Positions 23,763 to 29,980 of a DNA stretch of 34,492 nt are shown in pieces; the stretch's first letter is position 1; every line of letters starts with the position of its first letter. This stretch comes from Candidatus Levilactobacillus faecigallinarum. GTDB lineage: Bacteria; Bacillota; Bacilli; Lactobacillales; Lactobacillaceae. The notes under the pieces were generated by a model. The model saw only the letters and a program-made list of their open reading frames with translations. It did no database searches and was not told the DNA's origin. A program made the position numbers and the translations under genes. The stretch spans positions 1 to 34,492 of the forward strand of contig DXGJ01000030.1 of the NCBI GenBank assembly GCA_019113985.1. The letters are read 5' to 3'.

Positions 23763-24224
23763 ATGCAAGCAAAAATGATTCCATATTTGGAATTTGAAAA
23801 TGCTAAAGAGGCGCTCGCCTATTATAAGGGCGTCTTCGGCGCAACCAACGTTTACCGCGTCAGTCCGACGGCGGATGAAGCGGAACAGTACGGTCTTGAA
23901 CCGACCGTTGACTTAGACCGGTTAACCATGCGCGGTGGCTTTCAACTCCTGGGACTCGATGTCCAATGTGCGGATGCCTTGATGGGTCAGCCCACGTCAT
24001 CAACGTTAATTTCATTAATGGTTGTCGTGGATGAGGATGACTCGGACAGTGTTAAGGCACTGACCGCGTTGTATCAGCGGCTGGTTAAGTCGGACGTTAA
24101 AGTCATTAGTCCGTTCACCGCCCAACGTCAGGGTGGCAAGATGGGGCAAATCGTCGATGCTTACGGCATCACCTGGATTCTCCGTGAGCAACCCGACATG
24201 CTTCGTCCAGACACGGAAAATTAA
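23763..24224 (+). CDS. VOC-superfamily (PhnB/glyoxalase-like) protein
   Basis: 153 residues. Starts MQAKMIPYLEFENAKEALAYYKGVFGAT, the classical opening of PhnB-like VOC proteins (3-demethylubiquinone methyltransferase-like family), and ends with a GQIVDAYGITWIL strand. These proteins form paired beta-alpha-beta modules; enzymatic activity is known for few of them and cannot be assigned here. ATG 23763 lies behind TGAGG. It follows RNase HI by 33 bases and is probably in the same transcript. A terminator follows. Confidence 0.85.
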   Translation: MQAKMIPYLEFENAKEALAYYKGVFGATNVYRVSPTADEAEQYGLEPTVDLDRLTMRGGFQLLGLDVQCADALMGQPTSSTLISLMVVVDEDDSDSVKALTALYQRLVKSDVKVISPFTAQRQGGKMGQIVDAYGITWILREQPDMLRPDTEN

Positions 24225-24239
24225 GCTTAAATTCACTGG

Positions 24240-24271
24240 AGTCGCTGGTCATTTTGACTGGCGGTTTTTTG
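24240..24271 (+). terminator. terminator after the VOC gene
   Basis: CGCTGGTC (24243-24250) pairs with GACTGGCG (24255-24262) with two wobbles, then a T-run. Confidence 0.8.
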
Positions 24272-24284
24272 TTTTGTGGGGGAA

Positions 24285-24345
24285 TACATTGCCGCTTCTG
24301 GTGGACCGTGTCCGTGGTGAGCACGACTCGGTCTCGGGGCCACGC
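24285..24345 (-). repeat. structured intergenic element, partial copy C1
   Basis: On the minus strand the run from AGTCGTGCTCACCACGGACA to CCAGAAGCGGCAATGT matches the 3' end of C2 (24709-24760) except for substitutions and a 10-base gap. The hairpin region upstream is degraded. Confidence 0.6.
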
Positions 24346-24565
24346 TTGTCGTTGCTGATCAAATAACTGACTACCACAGATTCGTTCCGCCTGTTTTAGC
24401 TTCACCGATGATACTGTCCCCTATGGCGTAAATTTTAAGAGCCAATCGTATTTTTTAATAGCTACTGTTTCCCAATTAGACAGGTTAATCTCAGACTTAA
24501 CAGAAAATCTAGTCACCAACAGCGCTACCATGCCGCAATCTCTTCCTGACCCAACTAACCAATAA

Positions 24566-24591
24566 TTGACACCAAGCAGATTGGTTATAAT
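24566..24591 (+). promoter_or_regulatory. promoter-like pair in front of element C2
   Basis: Consensus TTGACA (24566-24571) and TATAAT (24586-24591), but with a short 14-base spacer. Transcription would start about at the beginning of element C2. Confidence 0.35.
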
Positions 24592-24604
24592 CACTGTAGC
24601 TGGA

Positions 24605-24760
24605 GGGGCGGTTCTGGTGGGCCAGAGTGGTGAAATTTGTGTTAGTCGGGGTATTTTCCCGGCTTACACAAAGGTCGAGCTTAAAGACAAGTGGGTTGCT
24701 TGGCTTTAAGTCGTGCCCACCACGGACACGGCCCGCCAGAACCGCCCCGGAAGCGGCAAT
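24605..24760 (+). repeat. structured intergenic element C2
   Basis: Plus-strand copy with an extended outer stem GGGGCGGTTCTGGTGGGCC (24605-24623) pairing with 24730-24748 at 19 of 19 positions, one a G-U; GTGGTG/CACCAC inside; hairpin 1 TTTGTGT (24636-24642)/ACACAAA (24666-24672) with inner AGTCGGG/CCCGGCT; junction GGTCGAG; hairpin 2 CTTAAAG (24680-24686)/CTTTAAG (24704-24710), A/G mismatch, CAAG/CTTG and loop TGGGTTG. Same architecture as B1 and B2 with different stem bases. Confidence 0.75.
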
Positions 24761-24808
24761 GTCGTGCCCACCATGACACATTCCACTTGGCCCAAATCGA
24801 CGGCGCCC

Positions 24809-24838
24809 TTATCATCTCCAGTCCGTGAGTGGTATGAT
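24809..24838 (+). promoter_or_regulatory. promoter of the acetyltransferase gene
   Basis: TTATCA (24809-24814), 18-base spacer, TATGAT (24833-24838). Confidence 0.5.
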
Positions 24839-24864
24839 TGTCCCCAAGAGGAGTGATTTATTTT

Positions 24865-25473
24865 ATGGCAACAGAACGCGAAAAGATGTCGGCGGGTCAG
24901 CCTTATAAACAGTTTGATAAGGAACTGATCGACCGGCGGGTAGCCGTTCGTAAGCAACTACGGGCCGTGAACCAGGTGGACGATAATGCCGAACGGAACG
25001 GGGGATACCGCCAACTGATCACCGATACCGGGGACGACTTCTTCGTCGAGGCTGGGTTCAAGTTCGACTACGGCTGGAACATTCATATCGGTGACCATTT
25101 CTATGGCAACTACGATATGACCTTCCTGGACACCTGTCCCATCACGATTGGCGCCCACTGCTACTTCGGGCCCAACATCGGCCTCTACACGCCAGTTCAC
25201 CCGCTGAATGCCATGGCACGGGTCGCCGACGTTGAGATGGGTGCCCCCATCACAATCGGCGACAACGCCTGGTTGGGCGGCCGGGTCACGATTCTACCCG
25301 GAGTCACTCTGGGAAATAACGTGGTCGTCGGGGCTGGGTCCGTGGTGACCAAGTCCTTTGGCGATAACGTGGTAATTGCCGGCAATCCGGCGCGCGTAAT
25401 CAAGACCATTGATAATGGTCCGGATGGCGACGCCGCAGCCCGGCAACAATGGCCCCAAATTCCCACCAACTAG
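24865..25473 (+). CDS. maltose/galactoside O-acetyltransferase-like hexapeptide enzyme
   Basis: 202 residues. N-terminal sugar-O-acetyltransferase segment (about 1-60: [21 protein letters not shown]) followed by left-handed beta-helix hexapeptide repeats with [25 protein letters not shown] sequence, the catalytic His in YTPVHPLN, and late repeats [20 protein letters not shown] and [13 protein letters not shown]. It transfers acetyl from acetyl-CoA to sugars (Maa/LacA family); the natural acceptor is unknown. ATG 24865 lies behind AGAGGAG. Length is normal for the family. Cytoplasmic trimer in known members. Confidence 0.92.
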   Translation: MATEREKMSAGQPYKQFDKELIDRRVAVRKQLRAVNQVDDNAERNGGYRQLITDTGDDFFVEAGFKFDYGWNIHIGDHFYGNYDMTFLDTCPITIGAHCYFGPNIGLYTPVHPLNAMARVADVEMGAPITIGDNAWLGGRVTILPGVTLGNNVVVGAGSVVTKSFGDNVVIAGNPARVIKTIDNGPDGDAAARQQWPQIPTN

Positions 25474-25583
25474 GGTGGTTAGTTGTGGACAACTAAAAAT
25501 CTCATCAAATTCTTAGATTCCTATGATGATGGGCTGTGAAAACGGTTTATTTTCAGTAGAAATTTCTTATTCATCCGCAAGAT

Positions 25584-25611
25584 TTTACTAATTAATCTGT
25601 CCGCGTATAAT
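25584..25611 (+). promoter_or_regulatory. possible promoter of the BCCT transporter gene
   Basis: TTTACT (25584-25589), 16-base spacer, TATAAT (25606-25611). Gives a leader of about 140 bases. Confidence 0.45.
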
Positions 25612-25637
25612 AATACGTGGATATTGCTTCACAGGAA

Positions 25638-25656
25638 GATCACCATTGTGGTGATT
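25638..25656 (+). promoter_or_regulatory. leader hairpin upstream of the transporter
   Basis: ATCACC (25639-25644) and GGTGAT (25650-25655) form a small perfect hairpin in the leader. Confidence 0.45.
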
Positions 25657-25662
25657 CACCGG

Positions 25663-25704
25663 TTAGCGCTGGACTAGTGGGACGACCCGTGTTCGGCGCT
25701 TTTT
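25663..25704 (+). terminator. terminator-like hairpin inside the transporter leader (possible attenuator)
   Basis: AGCGC (25665-25669) pairs with GCGCT (25696-25700) around an inner GGG-acga-CCC hairpin, followed by five T. It lies about 50 bases before the transporter ATG and downstream of the probable promoter, so it could be a regulated terminator. Confidence 0.5.
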
Positions 25705-25728
25705 GTGTATCCTGAGTGGTGACGTCCG

Positions 25729-25747
25729 CTGAAGGTTCATCCTTCAG
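25729..25747 (+). promoter_or_regulatory. hairpin directly before the transporter start
   Basis: CTGAAGG (25729-25735) and CCTTCAG (25741-25747) pair perfectly around TTCAT. The stem ends 7 bases before ATG 25755 and could hide the ribosome site. Confidence 0.45.
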
Positions 25748-25754
25748 GAATCAA

Positions 25755-27386
25755 ATGAGGAGGATTTCTATTTTAAAGCGTAAAAATATCGATAAGTTAG
25801 TGTTCGTGCCAACTTTCGTGCTGTTTGTGCTGGCGTCCGTCATGTTTATCATGGGGGGCAACGGGCTACAAACGACGCTGAGTTCGATTCTTCACTGGAT
25901 CGATACCCAGATGTCTTGGGCGTATCTGTTGGTCTACGTTGTGAACTTTCTATTCTTTATGTATCTCGCTTTCGGTAAGTTTGGTAAGGTCAAGTTGGGC
26001 GATGCCAACGACAAACCCCACTACAGTAGTTTTCAGTGGGGCAGTATGGTCTTCGCCACGGCGATCGATGCCAGCATCTTGATGCTGTCGATCGTCGATC
26101 CGTTGCGATACCTGCAACACCCAGCCTTTGGGTTAAAGCCCTTTTCCACGGCCGCTTATGGTGCTGCGCATATGTATGGGCAGTTTAACTGGGGGCCGAT
26201 GGCCTGGATGATGTTCGCCCCAGCCACCATCGCAATCGCCTACGTTCTGTACGTTAAGCACGGGAAAGTGCAACGGGTGAGTGCGGCGATTACCAGTCTA
26301 CAAGGCGACAGTCGCGGCAAGGTGATTGCCCGGCACGTTGTCGACTTCTTGGTGGTCTTCGGGATCATGGGTGGGGTTGGCTCATCCGTGGGGATGGAAA
26401 TCCCAATTATCTCGCGGGTCCTGAGTCAGCTGACCGGGGTCCAAGACAACTTGGCGTTAAAGATTGAGCTCTTTATTATCTTATTTATTTTATTTGCCGT
26501 GACCGTTTTCCACGGGTTAAACGGGGGAATTGATCGGTTAAGTGCCGCCCACATCTGGACCGCACTGGGCTTGTTAGCCTTAATCCTGGTGATTGGGCCA
26601 ACGGTCTACATCTTGAATTCCGAAACCAACAGTCTGGGATTGATGGCCCAGAAGTTTGTCTCAATGGCGACGAACACGCTGCCTAATGGTGGGTCGTCAA
26701 CGGCTCAGCAGGAGACCATCTTCTACTGGGGCTGGTGGTTGTCCTACATGCCCGTTATGGGACTGTTTATCGCCCGGATCTCTAAGGGCCGGACCATTAA
26801 GCAAGTTCTGATTGGAATGTTGACCTATGGGGCACTGGGGTGCATGAGTTTCTACGCCATCTTCGGTGGGTACTCCCTGTGGCTCCAACGGACCGGAGCT
26901 GTGAACTTGGTCCACATCCTGAATACGCAAGGTCAAGCGGCCGTGGTTGCCACGGTCATCAGTACCCTGCCGTTTAAGATGATTGTCTTGGCGCTGTACT
27001 GTATCTCATGTTTCATCTTCTTGGCCACGACCATTTCGTCATCGGCCTTCATCGTGTCGTCCTTTACCAGCTTACATCTGGACGACGGTGAACAACCAAG
27101 TCGCTGGAACCGGATGATCTGGGTGGTCGTCTTCATCTTCTTCTCCTTCGGGATTGTGATGGTGGGGGGCTTCCAGACCGTTCAAACGGTCTCGGTCATC
27201 GCGGGTCTGCCGCTGATGCTGGTCTGCTTGCTCCTTTTGCATTCCATCTGGCACATGCTGACGGCTAAAGACCGGGCAGTGGCCCCAGTGGTGGTTCCCA
27301 AGCCGGTGGTTATGCGCCGGATTACGGTTGAACTGCCGCGGGCGGTTCGTGGACCGATGATTTTATCACCCGACCACGCGCGTTAA
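25755..27386 (+). CDS. BCCT-family glycine betaine/choline/carnitine transporter
   Basis: About 543 residues with twelve predicted helices. Imports compatible solutes for osmoprotection, driven by Na+ or H+. Typical BCCT features: NFLFFMYLAFGKFGKVKLG near the start, FNWGPMAWMMFAPATIAIAY (the periplasm-side Trp-rich helix region), and IFYWGWWLSYMPVMGLFIARISKGRTIKQ, the family signature W-x-W-W-x-S near 330-360. The C-terminal tail is short and proline/valine-rich. ATG 25755 is followed at once by GAGGAGG, an oddly placed strong ribosome site; the real start could be the ATT or TTA codon a few bases later. Terminator downstream. Confidence 0.92.
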   Translation: MRRISILKRKNIDKLVFVPTFVLFVLASVMFIMGGNGLQTTLSSILHWIDTQMSWAYLLVYVVNFLFFMYLAFGKFGKVKLGDANDKPHYSSFQWGSMVFATAIDASILMLSIVDPLRYLQHPAFGLKPFSTAAYGAAHMYGQFNWGPMAWMMFAPATIAIAYVLYVKHGKVQRVSAAITSLQGDSRGKVIARHVVDFLVVFGIMGGVGSSVGMEIPIISRVLSQLTGVQDNLALKIELFIILFILFAVTVFHGLNGGIDRLSAAHIWTALGLLALILVIGPTVYILNSETNSLGLMAQKFVSMATNTLPNGGSSTAQQETIFYWGWWLSYMPVMGLFIARISKGRTIKQVLIGMLTYGALGCMSFYAIFGGYSLWLQRTGAVNLVHILNTQGQAAVVATVISTLPFKMIVLALYCISCFIFLATTISSSAFIVSSFTSLHLDDGEQPSRWNRMIWVVVFIFFSFGIVMVGGFQTVQTVSVIAGLPLMLVCLLLLHSIWHMLTAKDRAVAPVVVPKPVVMRRITVELPRAVRGPMILSPDHAR

Positions 27387-27401
27387 TTAAGTTGAAAATC
27401 A

Positions 27402-27436
27402 GTGGAGGCTGGGCCTAGTGCCTGGCCTCTTTTTGT
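27402..27436 (+). terminator. terminator of the BCCT transporter gene
   Basis: GAGGCTGGGCC and GGCCTCTTTTTG, with AGGC...GCCT pairing around TAGTGCCT; five T follow. Confidence 0.7.
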
Positions 27437-27518
27437 GGGAAATAGCTCCTTTGACCAACGGATACGATATATATTGATTAAGCGGTTAGAATAATGGGTG
27501 GGTCTGGTCCTTGATGGG

Positions 27519-27546
27519 TTGCACTCATGCCAGGGCTTGTTATAAT
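27519..27546 (+). promoter_or_regulatory. promoter of the uspA-like gene
   Basis: TTGCAC (27519-27524), 16-base spacer, consensus TATAAT (27541-27546). Confidence 0.7.
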
Positions 27547-27580
27547 GAAGTCCAGTAACTACTCCAGGAGGGGTTTAGAT

Positions 27581-28039
27581 ATGACAGATGAAAATTACCG
27601 GCCACTGTTTTTCCATCGCATCTTGATTACCATCGATGAGGATGACAAGCCGTCGACCGCTCGGGCCTTTCGGTTCGCGTTGACCATGGCCCGCGATTAT
27701 GGTGCCGAGCTCGGCATCGCGTCCGTTATGGAGAGCGACGATATTAGCATTTATGAATCCTTGATGCCCGCTAAGTTGCACGAACGGCGGGAACACCTGA
27801 TGAACATCGTGAAGGCGTACGCCGAACGGGCTCACGAATTTGGGGTCACCAACGTGCGCTCCATCGTGAGCGAGGGCGGCGACGTGGATGACGTGATTCT
27901 GCAGCAGATCGTGCCCGATTTCCAGCCGGACCTGATCGTTTGTGGGGCCGACGTCGACTTCGCAAGTCACGGTCACCCGGGAGCCATTGGCCTACGGTTG
28001 ACCAAGAAGTCCGATGTGTCCGTTATCGTGATTCGATAA
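27581..28039 (+). CDS. universal stress protein (UspA family)
   Basis: 152 residues, single Usp domain. Opens with the strand FHRILITIDEDDKPSTARAFRFALTMA and ends with the nucleotide-binding signature in the form DLIVCGADVDF...GAIGLRLTKKSDVSVIVIR; the usual G-2x-G-9x-G(S/T) motif is altered (GA...GHPGAIGLRLTKKS), so ATP binding may be weak. Such proteins help survival under stress and starvation. ATG 27581 lies behind CCAGGAGGGG; the frame is open 18 codons further back across the promoter. Monocistronic with its own promoter and terminator. Confidence 0.9.
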   Translation: MTDENYRPLFFHRILITIDEDDKPSTARAFRFALTMARDYGAELGIASVMESDDISIYESLMPAKLHERREHLMNIVKAYAERAHEFGVTNVRSIVSEGGDVDDVILQQIVPDFQPDLIVCGADVDFASHGHPGAIGLRLTKKSDVSVIVIR

Positions 28040-28047
28040 AAGTACAC

Positions 28048-28077
28048 AAAAAGCTCGAGAATATTCTCGGGCTTTTT
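28048..28077 (+). terminator. terminator of the uspA-like gene
   Basis: AAAAAGCTCGAGA and TCTCGGGCTTTTT pair around ATAT, with one wobble. Confidence 0.88.
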
Positions 28078-28153
28078 ATGTTGGTGGGCTTATGGTGGTC
28101 ACCGAACAGAGGCACGCAATGTGAACGGTTAGGGTCGCCGACCATTTCGTTGG

Positions 28154-28162
28154 TGCTATAAT
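28154..28162 (+). promoter_or_regulatory. extended -10 promoter of the HAD gene
   Basis: TG-C-TATAAT at 28154-28162, a consensus extended -10, about 40 bases before the start codon; no clear -35. Confidence 0.55.
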
Positions 28163-28201
28163 GGAAGTATGTCATTAACGCACACGAAAGGGGGCGTCAC
28201 C

Positions 28202-28894
28202 ATGTCAGTGAGAACCATGGCGGGTTTTTTGTTTGACCTGCACGGGGTCATCGCCGACTCCTGGCAATATCACTTGGCTTCCTGGCGAGCAATTGCCGCT
28301 GAGCTCCAGATTCCCTGGACCACGCATCTGAGCGATATCTTACCAGGGATGAGTCGTGAGGCGTCATTGGCCACGATTCTAGCCTCGGCGCAGCAACAGG
28401 ATCGGTTGTCACCCAGCGAATTTACGGCCATGACCGACCACGAGAACGCTCTGTACCGGCAGTTTGTCGCCGAGATTACGCCGGCCAATCGGTTACCCGG
28501 TATCACGGCTTTTCTCGATGAATTGGTGTCGGCGGGTTACCCCATCGCACTTGCGTCGGCCTCGACCAACGCCCCAGCGGAGATCCATCATCTGGGGTTG
28601 GATGCTTACTTTACCAAAATTGTGCCCGCGGGTAGTCTGGCCCAGAGCAAGCCGGCACCTGACGTTTATCTGGCGGCGGCTAAGCTGATCAATCAGGACC
28701 CACGAGACTGCGTGGCCTTTGAGGATACCGTGACTGGCGTGCGGGCGGCGAAGCTCGCCGGGTGCTTCACGATTGGCATCAATCAGCAGCCACTGGAACA
28801 TGCCGATGCGATGGTCGCCCGAACACAGGACCTTAGTCTTGCAACCGTTCGGCGGGCACACGACCGGCAAGGGCTGTCAGTAGATAGTCTTTGA
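28202..28894 (+). CDS. HAD hydrolase, beta-phosphoglucomutase-like, with altered motif I
   Basis: 230 residues. The layout is that of beta-phosphoglucomutase: motif I FDLHGVIADSWQYHLASW (D12 nucleophile), cap domain to about residue 85, motif II LASASTN, motif III Lys in SLAQSKPAPDVYL, motif IV VAFEDTVTGVRAAKLAG. In beta-PGM and most HAD phosphatases motif I is DxD; here the second Asp is His14 (CAC at 28241-28243). That residue is the general acid/base, so mutase activity may be lost or changed. No maltose or trehalose phosphorylase lies nearby. ATG 28202 behind AAAGGGGG; an ATG five codons later is possible. Its 3' end overlaps DUF488 by 62 bases. Confidence 0.88.
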   Translation: MSVRTMAGFLFDLHGVIADSWQYHLASWRAIAAELQIPWTTHLSDILPGMSREASLATILASAQQQDRLSPSEFTAMTDHENALYRQFVAEITPANRLPGITAFLDELVSAGYPIALASASTNAPAEIHHLGLDAYFTKIVPAGSLAQSKPAPDVYLAAAKLINQDPRDCVAFEDTVTGVRAAKLAGCFTIGINQQPLEHADAMVARTQDLSLATVRRAHDRQGLSVDSL

Positions 28895-29225
28895 GGACGA
28901 CCGCCTGGTTGTGGGTCTCATCCTTGGCACCAAAGAGCAGAATCACGTCTTGGGTGGCCAGTTGGTCGCTTAGCAGGGTCAAGAAGTCGGGCAGGGCGGG
29001 GTTTGCCTGAATCTCCGCGCGGTACCGTGTCTGGAACTCGGGAAACTTCTCGGGGTCGTGGTTGAACCACTTGCGTAGTTCCGTCGTGGGCCCCATAGCC
29101 TTCTCCCAACTATCGAGGTGGGCGTTGACCTTTGAGATGCCCCGGGGCCATAAGCGGTCGACTAAGATCCGGTAACCGCTAAGGTCGGCGGGTTTGGTAT
29201 AAATCCGTTCAAGTTTTAATGTCAT
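28833..29225 (-). CDS. DUF488 family protein
   Basis: 130 residues. MTLKLERIYTKPADLSGYRI is followed by LVDRLWPRGISK, the family signature, WEKAMGPTTELRKWFNHDPEKFPEF, and a late strand DVILLFGAKDETHNQAVVLKDYL. Widespread small cytoplasmic protein of uncertain function, sometimes linked with stress or metal genes. Start at 29223-29225 with GGGAGATGAG upstream; the spacing is long. The gene is convergent with the HAD gene and their 3' ends overlap by 62 bases. The C-terminal 15 residues lie within the overlap. Confidence 0.87.
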   Translation of the reverse strand: MTLKLERIYTKPADLSGYRILVDRLWPRGISKVNAHLDSWEKAMGPTTELRKWFNHDPEKFPEFQTRYRAEIQANPALPDFLTLLSDQLATQDVILLFGAKDETHNQAVVLKDYLLTALAGRVPAERLQD

Positions 29226-29298
29226 TAGAAACTCATCTCCCGTCTTTATTCTACCAGCGTGGCGGGTAAAAAGAAAAATGAAAGTGAGGCGGTTGCCC

Positions 29299-29928
29299 AT
29301 GACGGCAACACTCGGCGACTTCTACACGGGTCGACCTACCGAAGACATTGCCCGGGACCTGCTGGGACACGAATTGATCTACACCACCCCGGCCGGAACC
29401 CTGAGCGGCTGGATTGTTGAGACCGAGGCCTATCTGGGCGAAAAGGATACGGCGGCCCACGCCTTTAACGGCCGCTACACCGCGGCGAACGCCGCCCTGT
29501 ACGACGCACCGGGAACCATTTATATCTATGTTCTGCGGGGGTACTATATGTTGGATGTGGCGACGCAAGCGGCCGGCACGCCCCAAGGAATCCTGATTCG
29601 CGGTCTGGAGCCCCACCAAGGGATCAACCTGATGCGCCAGCACCGGCCCAAACCGGACCCCGACATCAGTAATGGGCCCGGTAAGTTGACCGCGGCTTTA
29701 GGGCTGCAATCCAAGGCGCTGAACCGGACTATGTTGGGCGCCCAGAACCTGACCATTACGCCGACAGCCACCCGAATACCGGCCGCAGTTAACGCCACCG
29801 CCCGCGTCGGGGTCAGCGATGGCAGCTGGCAGAACCGGCCACTGCGGTATGTGGTCGCCGGCAACCCTTACGTCTCCGCCAGCCGAAAGCGTGATTGGGA
29901 TCGTATTAATCACGGTTGGCGTGTATAA
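29299..29928 (+). CDS. 3-methyladenine DNA glycosylase (MPG/AAG family)
   Basis: 209 residues. Removes alkylated purines in base excision repair. Opens with FYTGRPTEDIARDLLGHELIY, then the active-site GWIVETEAYLGEKDTAAHAFNGR (catalytic Glu near residue 45), MYVLRGYYMLDVAT-type strand as IYIYVLRGYYMLDVAT, GILIRGLEP, and NGPGKLTAALGL. The C-terminal Arg-rich NPYVSASRK end is typical. ATG 29299 lies behind GAGGCGG; seven codons of open frame precede it. Divergent from DUF488 by 73 bases. The promoter of the next gene lies in its last codons. Confidence 0.92.
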   Translation: MTATLGDFYTGRPTEDIARDLLGHELIYTTPAGTLSGWIVETEAYLGEKDTAAHAFNGRYTAANAALYDAPGTIYIYVLRGYYMLDVATQAAGTPQGILIRGLEPHQGINLMRQHRPKPDPDISNGPGKLTAALGLQSKALNRTMLGAQNLTITPTATRIPAAVNATARVGVSDGSWQNRPLRYVVAGNPYVSASRKRDWDRINHGWRV

Positions 29929-29929
29929 T
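29924..29929 (+). promoter_or_regulatory. -10 of the Rgg-type regulator gene
   Basis: Consensus TATAAT overlapping the stop codon of the glycosylase gene, 51 bases before the regulator ATG; no strong -35. Confidence 0.4.
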
Positions 29930-29980
29930 AAACAAAAACGCACCCCCAAAACCATTTAAGGAATGATAAAAGTTTAGCTT

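Larger units (their letters stand above)
24272..24808. other. gene-free stretch holding two structured repeats (locus C)
   Basis: About 540 bases without a supportable gene, between the VOC terminator and the acetyltransferase promoter. It holds the partial element C1 (minus strand, left) and the full element C2 (plus strand, right), separated by about 260 AT-richer bases. The promoter-like TTGACA/TATAAT pair at 24566-24591 lies just before C2. Confidence 0.75.

Noticed and set aside
6857..24780. CRISPR array or tRNA-derived repeats as explanation of the intergenic elements
   Set aside because: Copies are few, far apart, in both orientations, with diverged stems and no regular spacers; no cloverleaf or anticodon arm fits.
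24509..24957. Minus-strand frames of 83-90 codons across locus C
   Set aside because: They run through the structured element and the acetyltransferase promoter; no start signals.
27387..27580. Lacto-usp-type RNA upstream of the universal stress gene
   Set aside because: I looked because such RNAs are known near usp genes in lactic acid bacteria. The region holds a terminator and a normal promoter only 35 bases before the start; no structured leader fits.
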